Shown one piece after another: positions 8,271 to 16,949 of a DNA stretch of 51,459 bases. Position 1 is the first letter of the stretch. Each line of letters begins with the position of its first letter. The notes below the pieces were generated by a model. The model was not told where the DNA came from. It saw only the letters and a list, made by a program, of their open reading frames with translations, and searched no databases. The translations under genes were made by a program, and so were the position numbers. This DNA is from Nocardia sp. (lineage in GTDB: Bacteria > Actinomycetota > Actinomycetes > Mycobacteriales > Mycobacteriaceae): the NCBI RefSeq assembly GCF_025465275.1, contig NZ_JAODNK010000171.1, positions 1 to 51,459 on the forward strand, in the 5' to 3' direction.

Positions 8271-9668
8271 TCAGTGGGATTCGATGGGGGCGTGTTGCGG
8301 CAGGAGCCGGACCAGACCGCAGCAGACGAGCGTGAGGGCGGCGACGGCGGCGAGGCTGGTGGCGGCTCCGCTGCCGGTGTGGAAGTAGATGGTGGTGACG
8401 GCGGCGGCGCCGAGGCTGTTGGCCAGCTGCTGGACCGCGGTGAGCGAGCCGCTGGCGCTGCCGGATTCGGCAGGATCGATATCGCCGAGGGTGACCCGGT
8501 AGATGGTGCCGAAGCAGGTGCCGAGACCGAGACCGGTGAGGAAGATGGGGGCGATCAACAGCAGCCCCGTGCCGTCCGTGCCGGAGAGCTGGATGAGGGT
8601 GAACAGGGCCAGCACACCGGCCAGGGTGAGCAGGAGCCCGGCGAGCACGAGGGCGCGGCCGAAGCGGTCCAGCAATTGATGGGTCGCGATGGAGGCGGCA
8701 ATGATGCCGACCGACAGCGGAACCAGCGCGACAGCGGTCTGCAGAGGTGTGCGGTGCACATCGTTCTGCAGGTACAGGGCGAGGACGAAGAGCAACCCCG
8801 AGGTGGTGGCGAAGTAGACCAGACCGAGCAGCAGGCCGGAGGTGAAGCCGCGATTGCGCAGCAGTGAGGGCTCGAGCAGCGGGTCGGCGGCGTGGCGCTG
8901 GCGCAGGCAGAACAGGACGAAGAAGGCGAGGCCGGCGATGAGGGCGAGGATCGGCCCGGCGGTCCAGCCATTGGCCGAACCGTCGATCAGGCCGTAGAGG
9001 ACACCGAGCATAGCGGCGCCGAGCAGGGCCGAACCGAGGGCGTCGATGGTGACGGTGCGGTCACCCGGATCGCGGGGCAGCAGCCGGACGGCGAGTGCGG
9101 TGGCGAGTCCGCCGAGCACGATATTGATCAGGAAGATGGCGCGCCAGCCGAGGCCGAAAAGGTCTGCGTCGATGAGGAATCCGGCGAGGGTGGGCCCGCT
9201 CACGGCGGAGAGCCCGAGCACCGGGGCGAAGACCCCGAACGCCTTGCCGAGCTGGTCGCGGGGGAAGACCGCGCCGAGAATGCCGAACCCCTGCGGGATG
9301 AGCAGCGCACCGAAAGCGCCCTGTATCAAACGAAATGCGATGAGTGATGCGGGATCGAAGGCGAGCCCGCAGGCGAGGGAGGCGAGGGTGAAACCGATGA
9401 TGCCGATGAGGAACAGCCGGCGTCGGCCGAACTTGTCACCGAGGCGGCCGCCGACCACCAGCAGCACGCCCATCGCGAGAGCGTAAGCGGCGCCGAGCCA
9501 TTGAATGAGGGCTTCGCCGCCACCGAGATCGGCGGTTATGGTCGGAGCGGCGAGATTGGTGATGGTCGAGTCGAGCAGATCGAGAATGGCGGCGAAGAGG
9601 ACTACCGCGAGGACGGCCCAGCGGGCGCGGACGGTGGTACGTGATTCGGAGGCCAGCAGCGAGGACAT
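8271..9668 (-). CDS. MFS transporter, DHA2 (EmrB/QacA) type
   Basis: A 465-residue inner-membrane exporter, probably proton-driven, of the 14-helix drug:H+ antiporter-2 class. The first helix carries the LDLLDSTITNLAAPTI motif typical of DHA2 (acidic residues in TM1), followed by GGRLGDKFGRRRLFLIG (motif A) and the long TM5 with a GP pair (SAVSGPTLAGFL). Start ATG 9668 gives the usual short cytoplasmic N-terminus. It lies 44 bp after the NmrA-like gene and 15 bp before the MarR-like gene on the same strand, forming a likely efflux operon. Substrate not predictable. Confidence 0.88.
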   Translation of the reverse strand: MSSLLASESRTTVRARWAVLAVVLFAAILDLLDSTITNLAAPTITADLGGGEALIQWLGAAYALAMGVLLVVGGRLGDKFGRRRLFLIGIIGFTLASLACGLAFDPASLIAFRLIQGAFGALLIPQGFGILGAVFPRDQLGKAFGVFAPVLGLSAVSGPTLAGFLIDADLFGLGWRAIFLINIVLGGLATALAVRLLPRDPGDRTVTIDALGSALLGAAMLGVLYGLIDGSANGWTAGPILALIAGLAFFVLFCLRQRHAADPLLEPSLLRNRGFTSGLLLGLVYFATTSGLLFVLALYLQNDVHRTPLQTAVALVPLSVGIIAASIATHQLLDRFGRALVLAGLLLTLAGVLALFTLIQLSGTDGTGLLLIAPIFLTGLGLGTCFGTIYRVTLGDIDPAESGSASGSLTAVQQLANSLGAAAVTTIYFHTGSGAATSLAAVAALTLVCCGLVRLLPQHAPIESH

Positions 9669-9712
9669 GAGATGCCTTGGGGGAGATGGGCCTCGCCGGG
9701 ACGAGGCCGTGT

Positions 9713-10558
9713 TCAGGAATGGGTGAAAGCGGTGGCGTTCTCGCGAGCCCACAGTTCGAAGGTGCGGGCGGGCTTGCCCAGCAGGGTCTCGGTGGTATCG
9801 GCGATGGTCTCGGGCTGCGCGGTGGCGGCGGCCCAGTTGGCCAGCAGCGAATCGGCGATACCGGAGGGCATATAGGCCGACATCTGTTGCAGCGCTTCAT
9901 CGTACGTGATGGTGGTGACCGGGATATCGCGGCCGATGGCCGCGGCGAGGAGGGCGATCTGGGCGCGGAAGGTCAATGCCTGCCCGCCGGTGAGGGTGAA
10001 GGCGCGACCGCGCAATTCGGTGGCGCCGGTGAGAGCGGCGACGGCGATATCCGCAATATCGGCGGTGTGGATGGGCGCGATGCTCGCCTCGGGATAGGGG
10101 TGTTCGATCGGCTGGTTATTGCCGATGGACCGGGCCCAGCCGAAGGAATTGCTGGCGAAGGCGCCGGGCCGCAGCACGGTGGCGGTGATACCCGAAGCGG
10201 TGAGCGCGTTTTCGACGGCGAAGTGCTGTGCGCCGATCGGATTTGTTGCGGCGTCGGGGGATTCGACCGAGGAAGACGAGAGCAGCACGATGTGCTCGAC
10301 ACCGGCGGCACGGGCCGCGGTGAGGAAGTTGTCGACGCCGGCGTGGGCGGCGTAGAGGAAGACCTGGTCGACACCTTCGAGGGCGGCATCGAAGGTTTCG
10401 GGTGCGTCGAAGCGAAGCGCGACGGCCTCGACGCCGGCGGGAACGGTGAGGGCGGCCGGGTCGCTGCTGGCGGCGCGCACCGGCAGTCCGGCGGTGTGCA
10501 GTGCGGTGAGGACGGCGTGGCCGATCTTGCCGCGAGCGCCGGTGACGAGGGTGGTCAT
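9713..10558 (-). CDS. NmrA-like NAD(P)-binding reductase/sensor
   Basis: A 281-residue atypical short-chain dehydrogenase of the NmrA/QOR2 (NAD(P)H:quinone reductase 2-like) group. The N-terminus has the dinucleotide loop TLVTGARGKIG (3-13), then HIVLLSSSS (the usual SS strand without a clear YxxxK), and LRPGAFASN. Such proteins either reduce quinones or sense NADP(H). Start ATG 10558 follows GGGAG with 7-base spacing. First gene of an operon with the MFS exporter and MarR-like regulator; divergent from another MarR regulator with which it shares a palindrome-rich promoter region. Confidence 0.85.
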   Translation of the reverse strand: MTTLVTGARGKIGHAVLTALHTAGLPVRAASSDPAALTVPAGVEAVALRFDAPETFDAALEGVDQVFLYAAHAGVDNFLTAARAAGVEHIVLLSSSSVESPDAATNPIGAQHFAVENALTASGITATVLRPGAFASNSFGWARSIGNNQPIEHPYPEASIAPIHTADIADIAVAALTGATELRGRAFTLTGGQALTFRAQIALLAAAIGRDIPVTTITYDEALQQMSAYMPSGIADSLLANWAAATAQPETIADTTETLLGKPARTFELWARENATAFTHS

Positions 10559-10590
10559 GGGGTTCTCCCTGGGGCTGATGTTCTGTGTTT

Positions 10591-10640
10591 GTGTACATAT
10601 GCATGTTGTCATGCACACGTTTGAGTGTCAACACATGTAT
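10591..10640. promoter_or_regulatory. Divergent promoter/operator region of MarR and NmrA-like genes
   Basis: Between the two divergent starts lie short inverted repeats: GCATG at 10601-10605 with CATGC at 10610-10614, and GTGT at 10625-10628 with ACAC at 10631-10634. The stretch is clearly more AT-rich than its surroundings. These are good candidates for binding sites of the MarR protein encoded at 10670. Confidence 0.5.
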
Positions 10641-10669
10641 TCGTTCTTTCATGGATATACGATGTGCAT

Positions 10670-11158
10670 ATGACTGCGAAGGACTCACGCACCGCCGATG
10701 ACCTGCTCAATGCTGTCGGTCCGGCATTCGGGAAGCTGCGTCGGACCTCGCTGCTGGAGGTCGAAAACCCCATCTCGGCAAAGGATTTGAGCCGAACGCT
10801 GGTGCTCAATCTGGTGCGCGAGAACAGCCAGGAACCGGGCTCGGAGGTCACCGTCGGCAGAGTCGCCGAACTGCTCGGCACCGACCCCTCGGTGGCCAGT
10901 CGCATGGTCAGCGACATCATCAAGGCCGGCTATCTTGTGCGCGCCGCTTCGCAGTTGGATGGCCGCCGCACAGTACTCGAGCTCAGCCCCCACGGCGAGG
11001 AACTGATGAACCGCTTCCGCAAGCATCAGCGCGACGCCTTCGACTACATCACCGCCGACTGGTCCGAGGGTGACCGCCTCGACTTCGCCCGCCTCATGCT
11101 CCAGTACGTGGATTCACTGGACGCGCTCAAGACTCGCGGGCTCGCCAAAGACGCCTAG
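10670..11158 (+). CDS. MarR family transcriptional regulator
   Basis: A 162-residue DNA-binding repressor-type protein. Residues about 50-110 form the winged helix: VGRVAELLGTDPSVASRMVSDIIKAGYL (recognition region) followed by the wing around SQLDGRRTVLELSPHGEEL. The C-terminal helices (about 125-160) would dimerise. ATG 10670 is the first in-frame start that gives a normal N-terminus; no strong ribosome site precedes it. It is divergent from the NmrA/MFS/MarR operon and probably controls it and itself. Note that this small cluster carries two different MarR-type proteins. Confidence 0.88.
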   Translation: MTAKDSRTADDLLNAVGPAFGKLRRTSLLEVENPISAKDLSRTLVLNLVRENSQEPGSEVTVGRVAELLGTDPSVASRMVSDIIKAGYLVRAASQLDGRRTVLELSPHGEELMNRFRKHQRDAFDYITADWSEGDRLDFARLMLQYVDSLDALKTRGLAKDA

Positions 11159-11183
11159 CCTCCATCATCCCGCATGCTTCCCC

Positions 11184-11272
11184 CGTCGTCCCGGCATGCT
11201 TTTGGCCGGGATCTACAGTGCAGCGGGCATCGGATCCATGTGGGTCCCGGCCAAAAGCGCGCCGGGATGACG
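11184..11272. repeat. Intergenic inverted repeat, copy 1
   Basis: Left arm 11184-11211 and right arm 11245-11272 are 28-base inverted copies with three mismatches, each containing GCTTTTGGCCGGGA, around a 33-base variable centre. A partial extra left-arm start is seen at 11164-11180. It lies between the convergent MarR and helicase genes and may also end transcription on both strands. Related copies are at 18970, 32930, 39467 and 42287. Confidence 0.85.
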
Positions 11273-11298
11273 AGCGGCTGAGCCAGGTCGAACGCGGG

Positions 11299-13419
11299 TC
11301 AGGAGGGGGTGGCCAGGGCGAAGGGGAGGATGGCGTCGGCTCCGGCGGCGCGGAGGGCGCGGGCGGCCATGGTGAAGGTCCAGCCGGTGTCGGTGAGGGC
11401 GTCGACCAGGAGGATGGGGCCCTGGACATCGGTGAGATCCGGTGTCTCCCAGGCATTGTTGAGCGCTGCCACGCGGTGGGCCGAGTTGACGGCGGAGATC
11501 GGGGGCAGATCGGGGCGCAGGTGCAGGGTGCCGAGGTCGCGCAGGCGGCCGATTTCGGCGAGGCGGGCGGCCAGCGAGGTGGTCAGCAGGCGGCGGCCGG
11601 GGGAGTCCAGGGCGATGACGGCGGTCGGCCGCTCGTTCCAACTCCATTCGCGCAGGACGGTGGTGCAGGCGCGGAAGACCTCGTCGGGCACCGGGGCATC
11701 GGGTGCGTCGAGCAGGGCGCGCAGCCGCTGACCCCAGCCGAGGTCGCTGAGGCGGCCGAGCACCCGGCCGACTTCGGGGGCGTCGGAAATCTTGCCGGAC
11801 AGGGAGATTCCGAGTTTCGCCATACCGGTGGGCCACTGCTTACGCGGCGCGAGGTCGATGCCGGGGCGGTCCAGCCGGGCCCGAATGGCGGCCAGATCGG
11901 TGGCGTCGACGGCGGTGTTCTGGCGGTCGCCGGTGCAATTGTCGCAGCGGCCGCAGCCGGGCGCGCCCGGCAGCAGATCCGGATCGTCGAGCTGACCGCG
12001 CAGGAAGTTCATCCGGCATGCGGTGGTCGACTGGTAGTCGATCATGGCCTGCTGCTCGGCTTCCCGGGCAATGGTCAGGCGTTCGTAGCGCTCGGTGTCG
12101 TACTCCCAGGGCTGGCCGGTATTGAGCCAGCCGCCGCGCACCCGCTGCACCGCGCCGTCCACATCGAGCACCTTGAGCACCATTTCCAGGCGTGAGCGAT
12201 TGAGCTCCACCAGCGGCTCCAGCGCGGCCGTCGAGAGGGCGCGGTCGGTGTTCAGCGCCGCCAGCACCGAGCGCACGATGTGCTCACGCGGGAAGGCCAC
12301 GGAGGCGAAGTAACTCCAGATCTGGCGATCCTCCGGCCCGGGCAGCAGCACCACCTCGGCGCGGTCGGTGCCACGGCCGGCGCGGCCGACCTGCTGGTAG
12401 TACGAGATGGGCGAGGACGGCGCACCGACGTGCACCACGAAGCCGAGATCGGGTTTGTCGAAGCCCATACCCAGCGCCGAGGTGGCGATGAGCGCCTTGA
12501 CCTCATTGGCCAGCAGCGCGGTTTCGAGGGCCTCGCGCTCGCTCGGATCGGTCTGCCCGGTGTAGGCGGCGACATGGTGGCCGTGCGAATTCAGCACATC
12601 GGCGAGATCGTGCGCGGCGGCGACGGTGAGCGCGTAAACGATGCCGGAGCCCGGCAATTCGTGCAGTCGCTTACTGAGCCAGGCGGTGCGCTCCACCGCA
12701 TCGGGAATGCGCACCACAGACAGGTGCAGCGACTCGCGATCCAGCCCGCCGCGCAAAACCAAAGTGTCGGTGCCGATCTGGGTGGCCACATCGGTGACCA
12801 CGCGATCATTGGCGGTGGCCGTGGTGGCGAGCACCGGCACATCCGAGCCGAGATCGGCGATGAGCGTACGGATTCGGCGATAGTCGGGCCGGAAGTCGTG
12901 TCCCCAGTCGGAGACGCAGTGCGCCTCGTCGATCACTACGAGCCCGGCATCGGCGGCCAGTTTGGGCAGCACCGCATCCCGGAAGTCCGGATTGTTCAAA
13001 CGTTCGGGACTGACCAGCAGCACATCGACATCCCCGGCGGCGACCTGCGCATGGATATCGTCCCATTCGGTGACGTTGCCCGAATTGATCGTTGCCGCAA
13101 CAACTCCGGCTCTCTCGGCCGCGACGACCTGGTTGCGCATGAGCGCCAGTAGCGGCGATACGATCACCGTCGGCCCGCGCCCCGCCGCCCGCAGCAGCTT
13201 GGCGGAAATGAAGTACACCGCCGATTTACCCCAGCCGGTGCGCTGCACCACCAGTGCCCGCCGTCGCTGCACCACCAGCGCCTCGATGGCGATCCACTGA
13301 TCCTCCCGCAGCCGTGCCTGCGGCCCGGCCAGCTCGCGCAGCAGCCGTTCGGCGTCCTCCCGCAGGTCGGTGGAGAGGGTGCTGGTCGGGGTCGCGCCGG
13401 TCGAGGTCACGCGGTCCAT
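11299..13419 (-). CDS. rqlH: RecQ-like DNA helicase with C-terminal phosphoribosyltransferase domain (RqlH type)
   Basis: A 706-residue superfamily 2 3'-5' DNA helicase. Walker A is in QRTGWGKSAV (about 59-68), the DEAH box is VVIDEAHCVSDWGHDFRPDY (161-180), and motif VI is QQVGRAGRGTDRAE. A zinc-binding cysteine set follows (TTACRMNF plus GCGRCDNC). The last ~150 residues form a phosphoribosyltransferase-like domain with the PRPP-loop-like VDALTDTGWT at about 671-680. The same arrangement defines mycobacterial RqlH, which differs from classic RecQ (no HRDC domain here). It acts in DNA repair; the role of the transferase-like domain is unknown. Confidence 0.9.
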   Translation of the reverse strand: MDRVTSTGATPTSTLSTDLREDAERLLRELAGPQARLREDQWIAIEALVVQRRRALVVQRTGWGKSAVYFISAKLLRAAGRGPTVIVSPLLALMRNQVVAAERAGVVAATINSGNVTEWDDIHAQVAAGDVDVLLVSPERLNNPDFRDAVLPKLAADAGLVVIDEAHCVSDWGHDFRPDYRRIRTLIADLGSDVPVLATTATANDRVVTDVATQIGTDTLVLRGGLDRESLHLSVVRIPDAVERTAWLSKRLHELPGSGIVYALTVAAAHDLADVLNSHGHHVAAYTGQTDPSEREALETALLANEVKALIATSALGMGFDKPDLGFVVHVGAPSSPISYYQQVGRAGRGTDRAEVVLLPGPEDRQIWSYFASVAFPREHIVRSVLAALNTDRALSTAALEPLVELNRSRLEMVLKVLDVDGAVQRVRGGWLNTGQPWEYDTERYERLTIAREAEQQAMIDYQSTTACRMNFLRGQLDDPDLLPGAPGCGRCDNCTGDRQNTAVDATDLAAIRARLDRPGIDLAPRKQWPTGMAKLGISLSGKISDAPEVGRVLGRLSDLGWGQRLRALLDAPDAPVPDEVFRACTTVLREWSWNERPTAVIALDSPGRRLLTTSLAARLAEIGRLRDLGTLHLRPDLPPISAVNSAHRVAALNNAWETPDLTDVQGPILLVDALTDTGWTFTMAARALRAAGADAILPFALATPS

Positions 13420-13489
13420 CGTGCCTCACCGCACTGACACGCAGCAGCGCCAGTCGACCCTCGCACCCCGCCACGCCGTTGACCGGGTG

Positions 13490-13507
13490 CGAGTCGCACG
13501 ACTCGCG
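13490..13507. promoter_or_regulatory. 18-bp palindrome upstream of the helicase gene
   Basis: Two perfect 8-base arms (13490-13497 and 13500-13507) flank CA. It lies 71 bases before the helicase start and 48 bases after the TetR stop, on the same strand. It could be an operator for the helicase or a terminator stem for the TetR gene. Confidence 0.4.
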
Positions 13508-13554
13508 CAGCTGGTATGCGCCCATTCACCGGCCGGATGCTGCCCCGGTGACGG

Positions 13555-14157
13555 CTACCGCGCCGCAGCGAGATGTGCGCCGACCATAGTGCGGACCAGC
13601 GTGTCGAGCGGGGGCCAGGGAAAGCTCGGCCGGTCCTGACGCAGCGTGATCAGCCCGTGCATGGCCGCCCAGAGGCAGGTGGCCGTCGCACGAGGGTCGG
13701 TACTCCCACAGGCCGCGGCGGCATCGGTGAGCAATTGAAATGTCGGCAGACCCGGCAGTTCCGGTTCGGTGGGTTCCCAGCCGGGGGTGCCCGCCGTGCC
13801 GAAGAGCACCCGGTAATGGCCCGGATGCTGGGTCCCGTAGTCGACATAGGCCCGGCACACAGCCGAAAGCCGTTCGGCGGCATCGCCTTCCGGCCTCGAA
13901 TCGCGAGCGGCCAGCAGGGCATCACGCAGCTCTGTGAATCGCACCCGGTACACGGCCGTGAGCAGTTCGCGCCGATCGGCGAAGTGCAGGTACACACTCT
14001 GCGGGGCTATGCCCGCCGCCCGGGCGACCGCCCGCAGTGAAAGCGCCTCCTGACTGTCCAGATCTTCGAGCAGGGTACTGGCCGCAGCGACCAGGTCATC
14101 GCGCAGCCGGGCGCCTTCGCCGCGGCGATTACGGCTGCGAATAGGTTTGTCGGACAC
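13555..14157 (-). CDS. TetR family regulator with WHG-type C-terminal domain
   Basis: A 200-residue TetR repressor. The helix-turn-helix is ALSLRAVARAAGIAPQSVYLHFADRRELL (about 38-66). The C-terminal ligand domain includes YVDYGTQHPGHYRVLFG and CLWAAMHGLITLRQDRP, matching the WHG/TetR_C group. Start is GTG 14157. The gene is divergent from the metallo-hydrolase at 14228, and a 44-bp palindrome fills the space between them, so this protein most likely represses both genes until a ligand binds. Confidence 0.9.
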   Translation of the reverse strand: MSDKPIRSRNRRGEGARLRDDLVAAASTLLEDLDSQEALSLRAVARAAGIAPQSVYLHFADRRELLTAVYRVRFTELRDALLAARDSRPEGDAAERLSAVCRAYVDYGTQHPGHYRVLFGTAGTPGWEPTEPELPGLPTFQLLTDAAAACGSTDPRATATCLWAAMHGLITLRQDRPSFPWPPLDTLVRTMVGAHLAAAR

Positions 14158-14170
14158 CTTGACAGCATAG

Positions 14171-14214
14171 CAAGACGGCCGTCTACTTACACATGTAAGC
14201 AGACGGCTGTCTTG
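14171..14214. promoter_or_regulatory. 44-bp near-perfect palindromic operator
   Basis: The whole stretch reads as its own reverse complement apart from a few mismatches. It contains a perfect 12-bp palindrome AGACGGCCGTCT (14173-14184), a one-mismatch copy (14201-14212), and between them CTTACANNTGTAAG. It starts 13 bases from the TetR start and ends 13 bases from the hydrolase start. Two TetR dimers, or a dimer on each AGAC box, could bind here. Confidence 0.85.
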
Positions 14215-14227
14215 TTAGGAAAATCCC

Positions 14228-14974
14228 ATGCTCACAGTCACTCGTGTTGTCCACGCCAGCGTCCTGCTCGATTTCGGCGGAGCCCGCATCCTCACCGACC
14301 CCTGGCTCTCCGAACGCCCCTTCTACTACCAGGGCGAGCCGCGCAGCATCGCCACCGCCGCCGACCTGCCCGAGCTCGCGGGCATTGTGATCAGCCACGG
14401 TCACTACGACCACTGCGATCTCGACGCCCTCATCGAATATCCGGACAAGACAGTGCCTTTCGCGGTCGTGCCGGGACTGGCCGGGAAGGTCCGCGCCGCG
14501 GGTTTCGCCAATGTGGTCGAGCTCGCGCCCTGGCAATCGACCCATCTCGGCCCGATCGAGGTGACCGCCGCGCCCGCCAGCCACGGCGTCCCGGAGGTGA
14601 CCTTCGTCCTGCGCGCCGACGGCCACACCGTCTACTTCGGTGCCGATACCCTCCGAATCCCCGAACTCGACGAGATCGCCCGCCGTTTCCCGGAGCTCGA
14701 TCTGGCGCTGTTGCCGATCAACGGCTTGCGTATCCGTCCGGTGTTCAACCGCCAGGTGGTCATGGATGCGACCGAGGCCGCCGATCTGGCCCGAGCGCTG
14801 CGCCCGCGCCTGGCCGTCCCCATCCACTACGCATTCACCAGTGGCCCGCTGGGCGACCGGCTGATGACCAAGTCCGACCGGAATCGCCCCGATCTCTTCC
14901 GTGCTGCCGCAGCTGATCTCGCTCCAGACACGACCGTGCACATTCTCGACACGGGCCGGTCACTGCCGGTGTAG
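14228..14974 (+). CDS. Metallo-beta-lactamase-fold hydrolase (UlaG-like)
   Basis: A 248-residue cytosolic MBL-fold protein. Metal ligands are in SHGHYDHCD (the HxHxDH motif, about residues 56-63), in ASHGVPE and in GADTLR, with a final histidine in VPIHYAF. The fold resembles UlaG/RomA-type hydrolases acting on lactones or phosphodiesters rather than beta-lactams. ATG 14228 follows a weak GGAAAAT site. Control by the divergent TetR gene through the 44-bp palindrome suggests induction by its own substrate. The exact reaction is unknown. Confidence 0.88.
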   Translation: MLTVTRVVHASVLLDFGGARILTDPWLSERPFYYQGEPRSIATAADLPELAGIVISHGHYDHCDLDALIEYPDKTVPFAVVPGLAGKVRAAGFANVVELAPWQSTHLGPIEVTAAPASHGVPEVTFVLRADGHTVYFGADTLRIPELDEIARRFPELDLALLPINGLRIRPVFNRQVVMDATEAADLARALRPRLAVPIHYAFTSGPLGDRLMTKSDRNRPDLFRAAAADLAPDTTVHILDTGRSLPV

Positions 14975-15112
14975 GGCAGATGGTTCGGCGGGCGAAATCC
15001 GGCGGTTGTCCGCCTTGGATTGCGGTGCGGTCAAGATCGCGCAGAAACCGCAGCTACAGCGGACAATGAGGTACCGGGAGCCGCTCGGCCTCCGGTGAAC
15101 AGGGAGACGGTA

Positions 15113-15595
15113 GTGCAGGAGAAGTTTCCGTCGCCCGCGGGGTGGACTCCGCCGGGGGCGCAGTTTCGGACTAGTGGAACGGTTTCGCGAACCGTGGTCG
15201 GTTCGGTTATCTGCCTGATAGCGACGCCTATCGGGATTGCGTTCTCCGCACACGGTGCGGCCGACACCAGACAGTGGGTGATTCTCGGGGATTTTGCTGA
15301 TCGGCTGGGCTCCACCCTCCAGATCTTCATGGGTGCGGCCTTGTTCCTGCTGGTGGCGGCGCTGGCCGCCTACTCACCGGTGGGAACCATTGTGGCGGGG
15401 CTGGTTTGGGGCGTGCTGCCCGGACTCGTCCACCTGATCTTCCCGGACGACACCTTTCGCCTGATCGGCGAAATCCCTTTGGTTTCAGACGATATGCACG
15501 TGGCGCTGTTCCAATGGCTGCAGGACGGTTTCCCGTTGATCGTCGGCATCCTCTTGATCGGCGCCGGCGTAGCGACCACACTGCGGCGGCGCTGA
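15113..15595 (+). CDS. Small four-helix membrane protein of unknown function
   Basis: A 160-residue protein not recognised beyond topology. After a short N-terminal region, four hydrophobic segments are visible: about 25-48 (VVGSVICLIATPIGIAFSAH), 65-83 (LQIFMGAALFLLVAALAAY), 86-104 (GTIVAGLVWGVLPGLVHLIF) and 135-155 (FPLIVGILLIGAGVATTL). GTG 15113 is preferred because GGGAG lies six bases upstream. Repeat of a G-rich helix face suggests close helix packing. It stands alone between the hydrolase and rtcB. Confidence 0.75.
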   Translation: MQEKFPSPAGWTPPGAQFRTSGTVSRTVVGSVICLIATPIGIAFSAHGAADTRQWVILGDFADRLGSTLQIFMGAALFLLVAALAAYSPVGTIVAGLVWGVLPGLVHLIFPDDTFRLIGEIPLVSDDMHVALFQWLQDGFPLIVGILLIGAGVATTLRRR

Positions 15596-15613
15596 CAACT
15601 ACGCAGCATTGAC

Positions 15614-15640
15614 CCGTCGCACCCACATCGGGTGCGACGG
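15614..15640. terminator. Bidirectional terminator
   Basis: An 11-bp perfect stem (15614-15624 with 15630-15640) with a five-base loop, flanked by ATTGAC and GTTCAAT, which supply A/T-rich tails on both sides. It lies between the convergent membrane-protein and rtcB genes and can serve both. Confidence 0.8.
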
Positions 15641-15648
15641 TTCAATAT

Positions 15649-16869
15649 TCAGCCTTTCACGCACAGCACCTGCCGCAGCGTGGCTACCACATCCACCAGA
15701 TCACTCTGTGCCGCAATGACCTGATCGATGTCCTTGTAAGCCGCGGGAATCTCATCGACCACCCCCGCGTCCTTACGCGACTCCACCCCCTCGGTCTGCG
15801 CAATCAGATCGGCAACGGTGAACTGCCGCTTGGCCGCATTCCGGCTCATCCGCCGCCCCGCCCCGTGCGAAGCAGACTGGAACGAAGCCGGATTACCCTT
15901 CCCGCGAACCACATACGACCGAGTCCCCATGGACCCCGGAATCAACGCCAGATCCCCGTCCCCGGCCCGCACAGCGCCCTTACGCGTCACGAGCATGGGA
16001 ATCCCGTCGATGACTTCTTCCGCCACATAGTTGTGATGGCAGGAGATGGTGTCGTCGAACAGCACCTCGAGGCAGGTGAACTCCTCACGCACCGCCTTGC
16101 AGACCAGCGCCAGCATGACGGCCCGATTCCGTGCCGCATACTCCTGCGCCCAGGTCAGATCACGGCGGTAGGCATCCATTTCCGGTGTCCCGGAAAGGAA
16201 TACGGCCAGATCCCGATCGGGCAGGTCGTGGTTGTGCGGCAGTGCCCGGGCGATCGACATATGCCGCTCGGCCAGCTCCTTGCCGATATTCCGGCTCCCG
16301 GAGTGCAGCAGAATCCACACGCGCTGCTCGGAATCCAGACAAAGCTCGCAAAAGTGATTGCCTCCTCCGAGGGTTCCCATCTGCTTGTGCGCCTTGGACT
16401 CCCGCGACTGTACGGCCGGATCGAGCGAATCGAACGCCTTCCAGAAGCGATCCCAGCCCGAGCGCAGAGTATTGCCGGCGCGGTGACCGGAGACCTCCGC
16501 ATTCAGCCGATTCACATTCACCGAATCCTCGTGCGCGGCAAAGCCGACCGGCACCGCCGCTTCGATCCGTGACCGCAATGCATGCAGATTATCGGGCAGA
16601 TCCGCAGCAGTGAGCGACGTACGAACGGCTTCCATTCCGCATCCGATATCTACACCGACTGCGGCAGGCGCCACCGCATCCTTCATAGCGATGACAGACC
16701 CGACAGTCGCACCCTTGCCCAGGTGTACATCTGGCATGACCCGTACCCCGTATACCCACTCCAGCTTGGCAATATTGCGCAGCTGCTGCAGCGCGGCCGG
16801 CTCGACCTCGTGCTCATGGGCCCACATGAGGGTCTGCGCTCGGGTACCGCGCAGCTCGACGGGAAACAT
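15649..16869 (-). CDS. rtcB: RNA-splicing ligase RtcB
   Basis: A 406-residue GTP- and Mn-dependent ligase that joins 3'-phosphate or 2',3'-cyclic phosphate RNA ends to 5'-OH ends. Metal-binding cysteine 77 lies in GVDIGCGM (72-79), further ligands in GGGNHF and HSGSRNIG, and the histidine that takes GMP is H335 in SHGAGRRMSR. Length and motifs are complete. AAGGA sits eight bases before ATG 16869. No rtcA or regulator is adjacent, so the repair target (tRNA or rRNA after toxin or stress cleavage) is not shown by context. Confidence 0.95.
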   Translation of the reverse strand: MFPVELRGTRAQTLMWAHEHEVEPAALQQLRNIAKLEWVYGVRVMPDVHLGKGATVGSVIAMKDAVAPAAVGVDIGCGMEAVRTSLTAADLPDNLHALRSRIEAAVPVGFAAHEDSVNVNRLNAEVSGHRAGNTLRSGWDRFWKAFDSLDPAVQSRESKAHKQMGTLGGGNHFCELCLDSEQRVWILLHSGSRNIGKELAERHMSIARALPHNHDLPDRDLAVFLSGTPEMDAYRRDLTWAQEYAARNRAVMLALVCKAVREEFTCLEVLFDDTISCHHNYVAEEVIDGIPMLVTRKGAVRAGDGDLALIPGSMGTRSYVVRGKGNPASFQSASHGAGRRMSRNAAKRQFTVADLIAQTEGVESRKDAGVVDEIPAAYKDIDQVIAAQSDLVDVVATLRQVLCVKG

Positions 16870-16949
16870 TGGATTGTCCTTCCTTTGGATTGCTACTCAC
16901 GGTAGGTGCACGACCCGTCCTCGCGCACCGCATTATTCGCGCGAGCAAT

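Noticed and set aside
11299..13419. Helicase-phosphoribosyltransferase fusion as a novel architecture
   Set aside because: Unusual, but the same layout is already known in mycobacterial RqlH.
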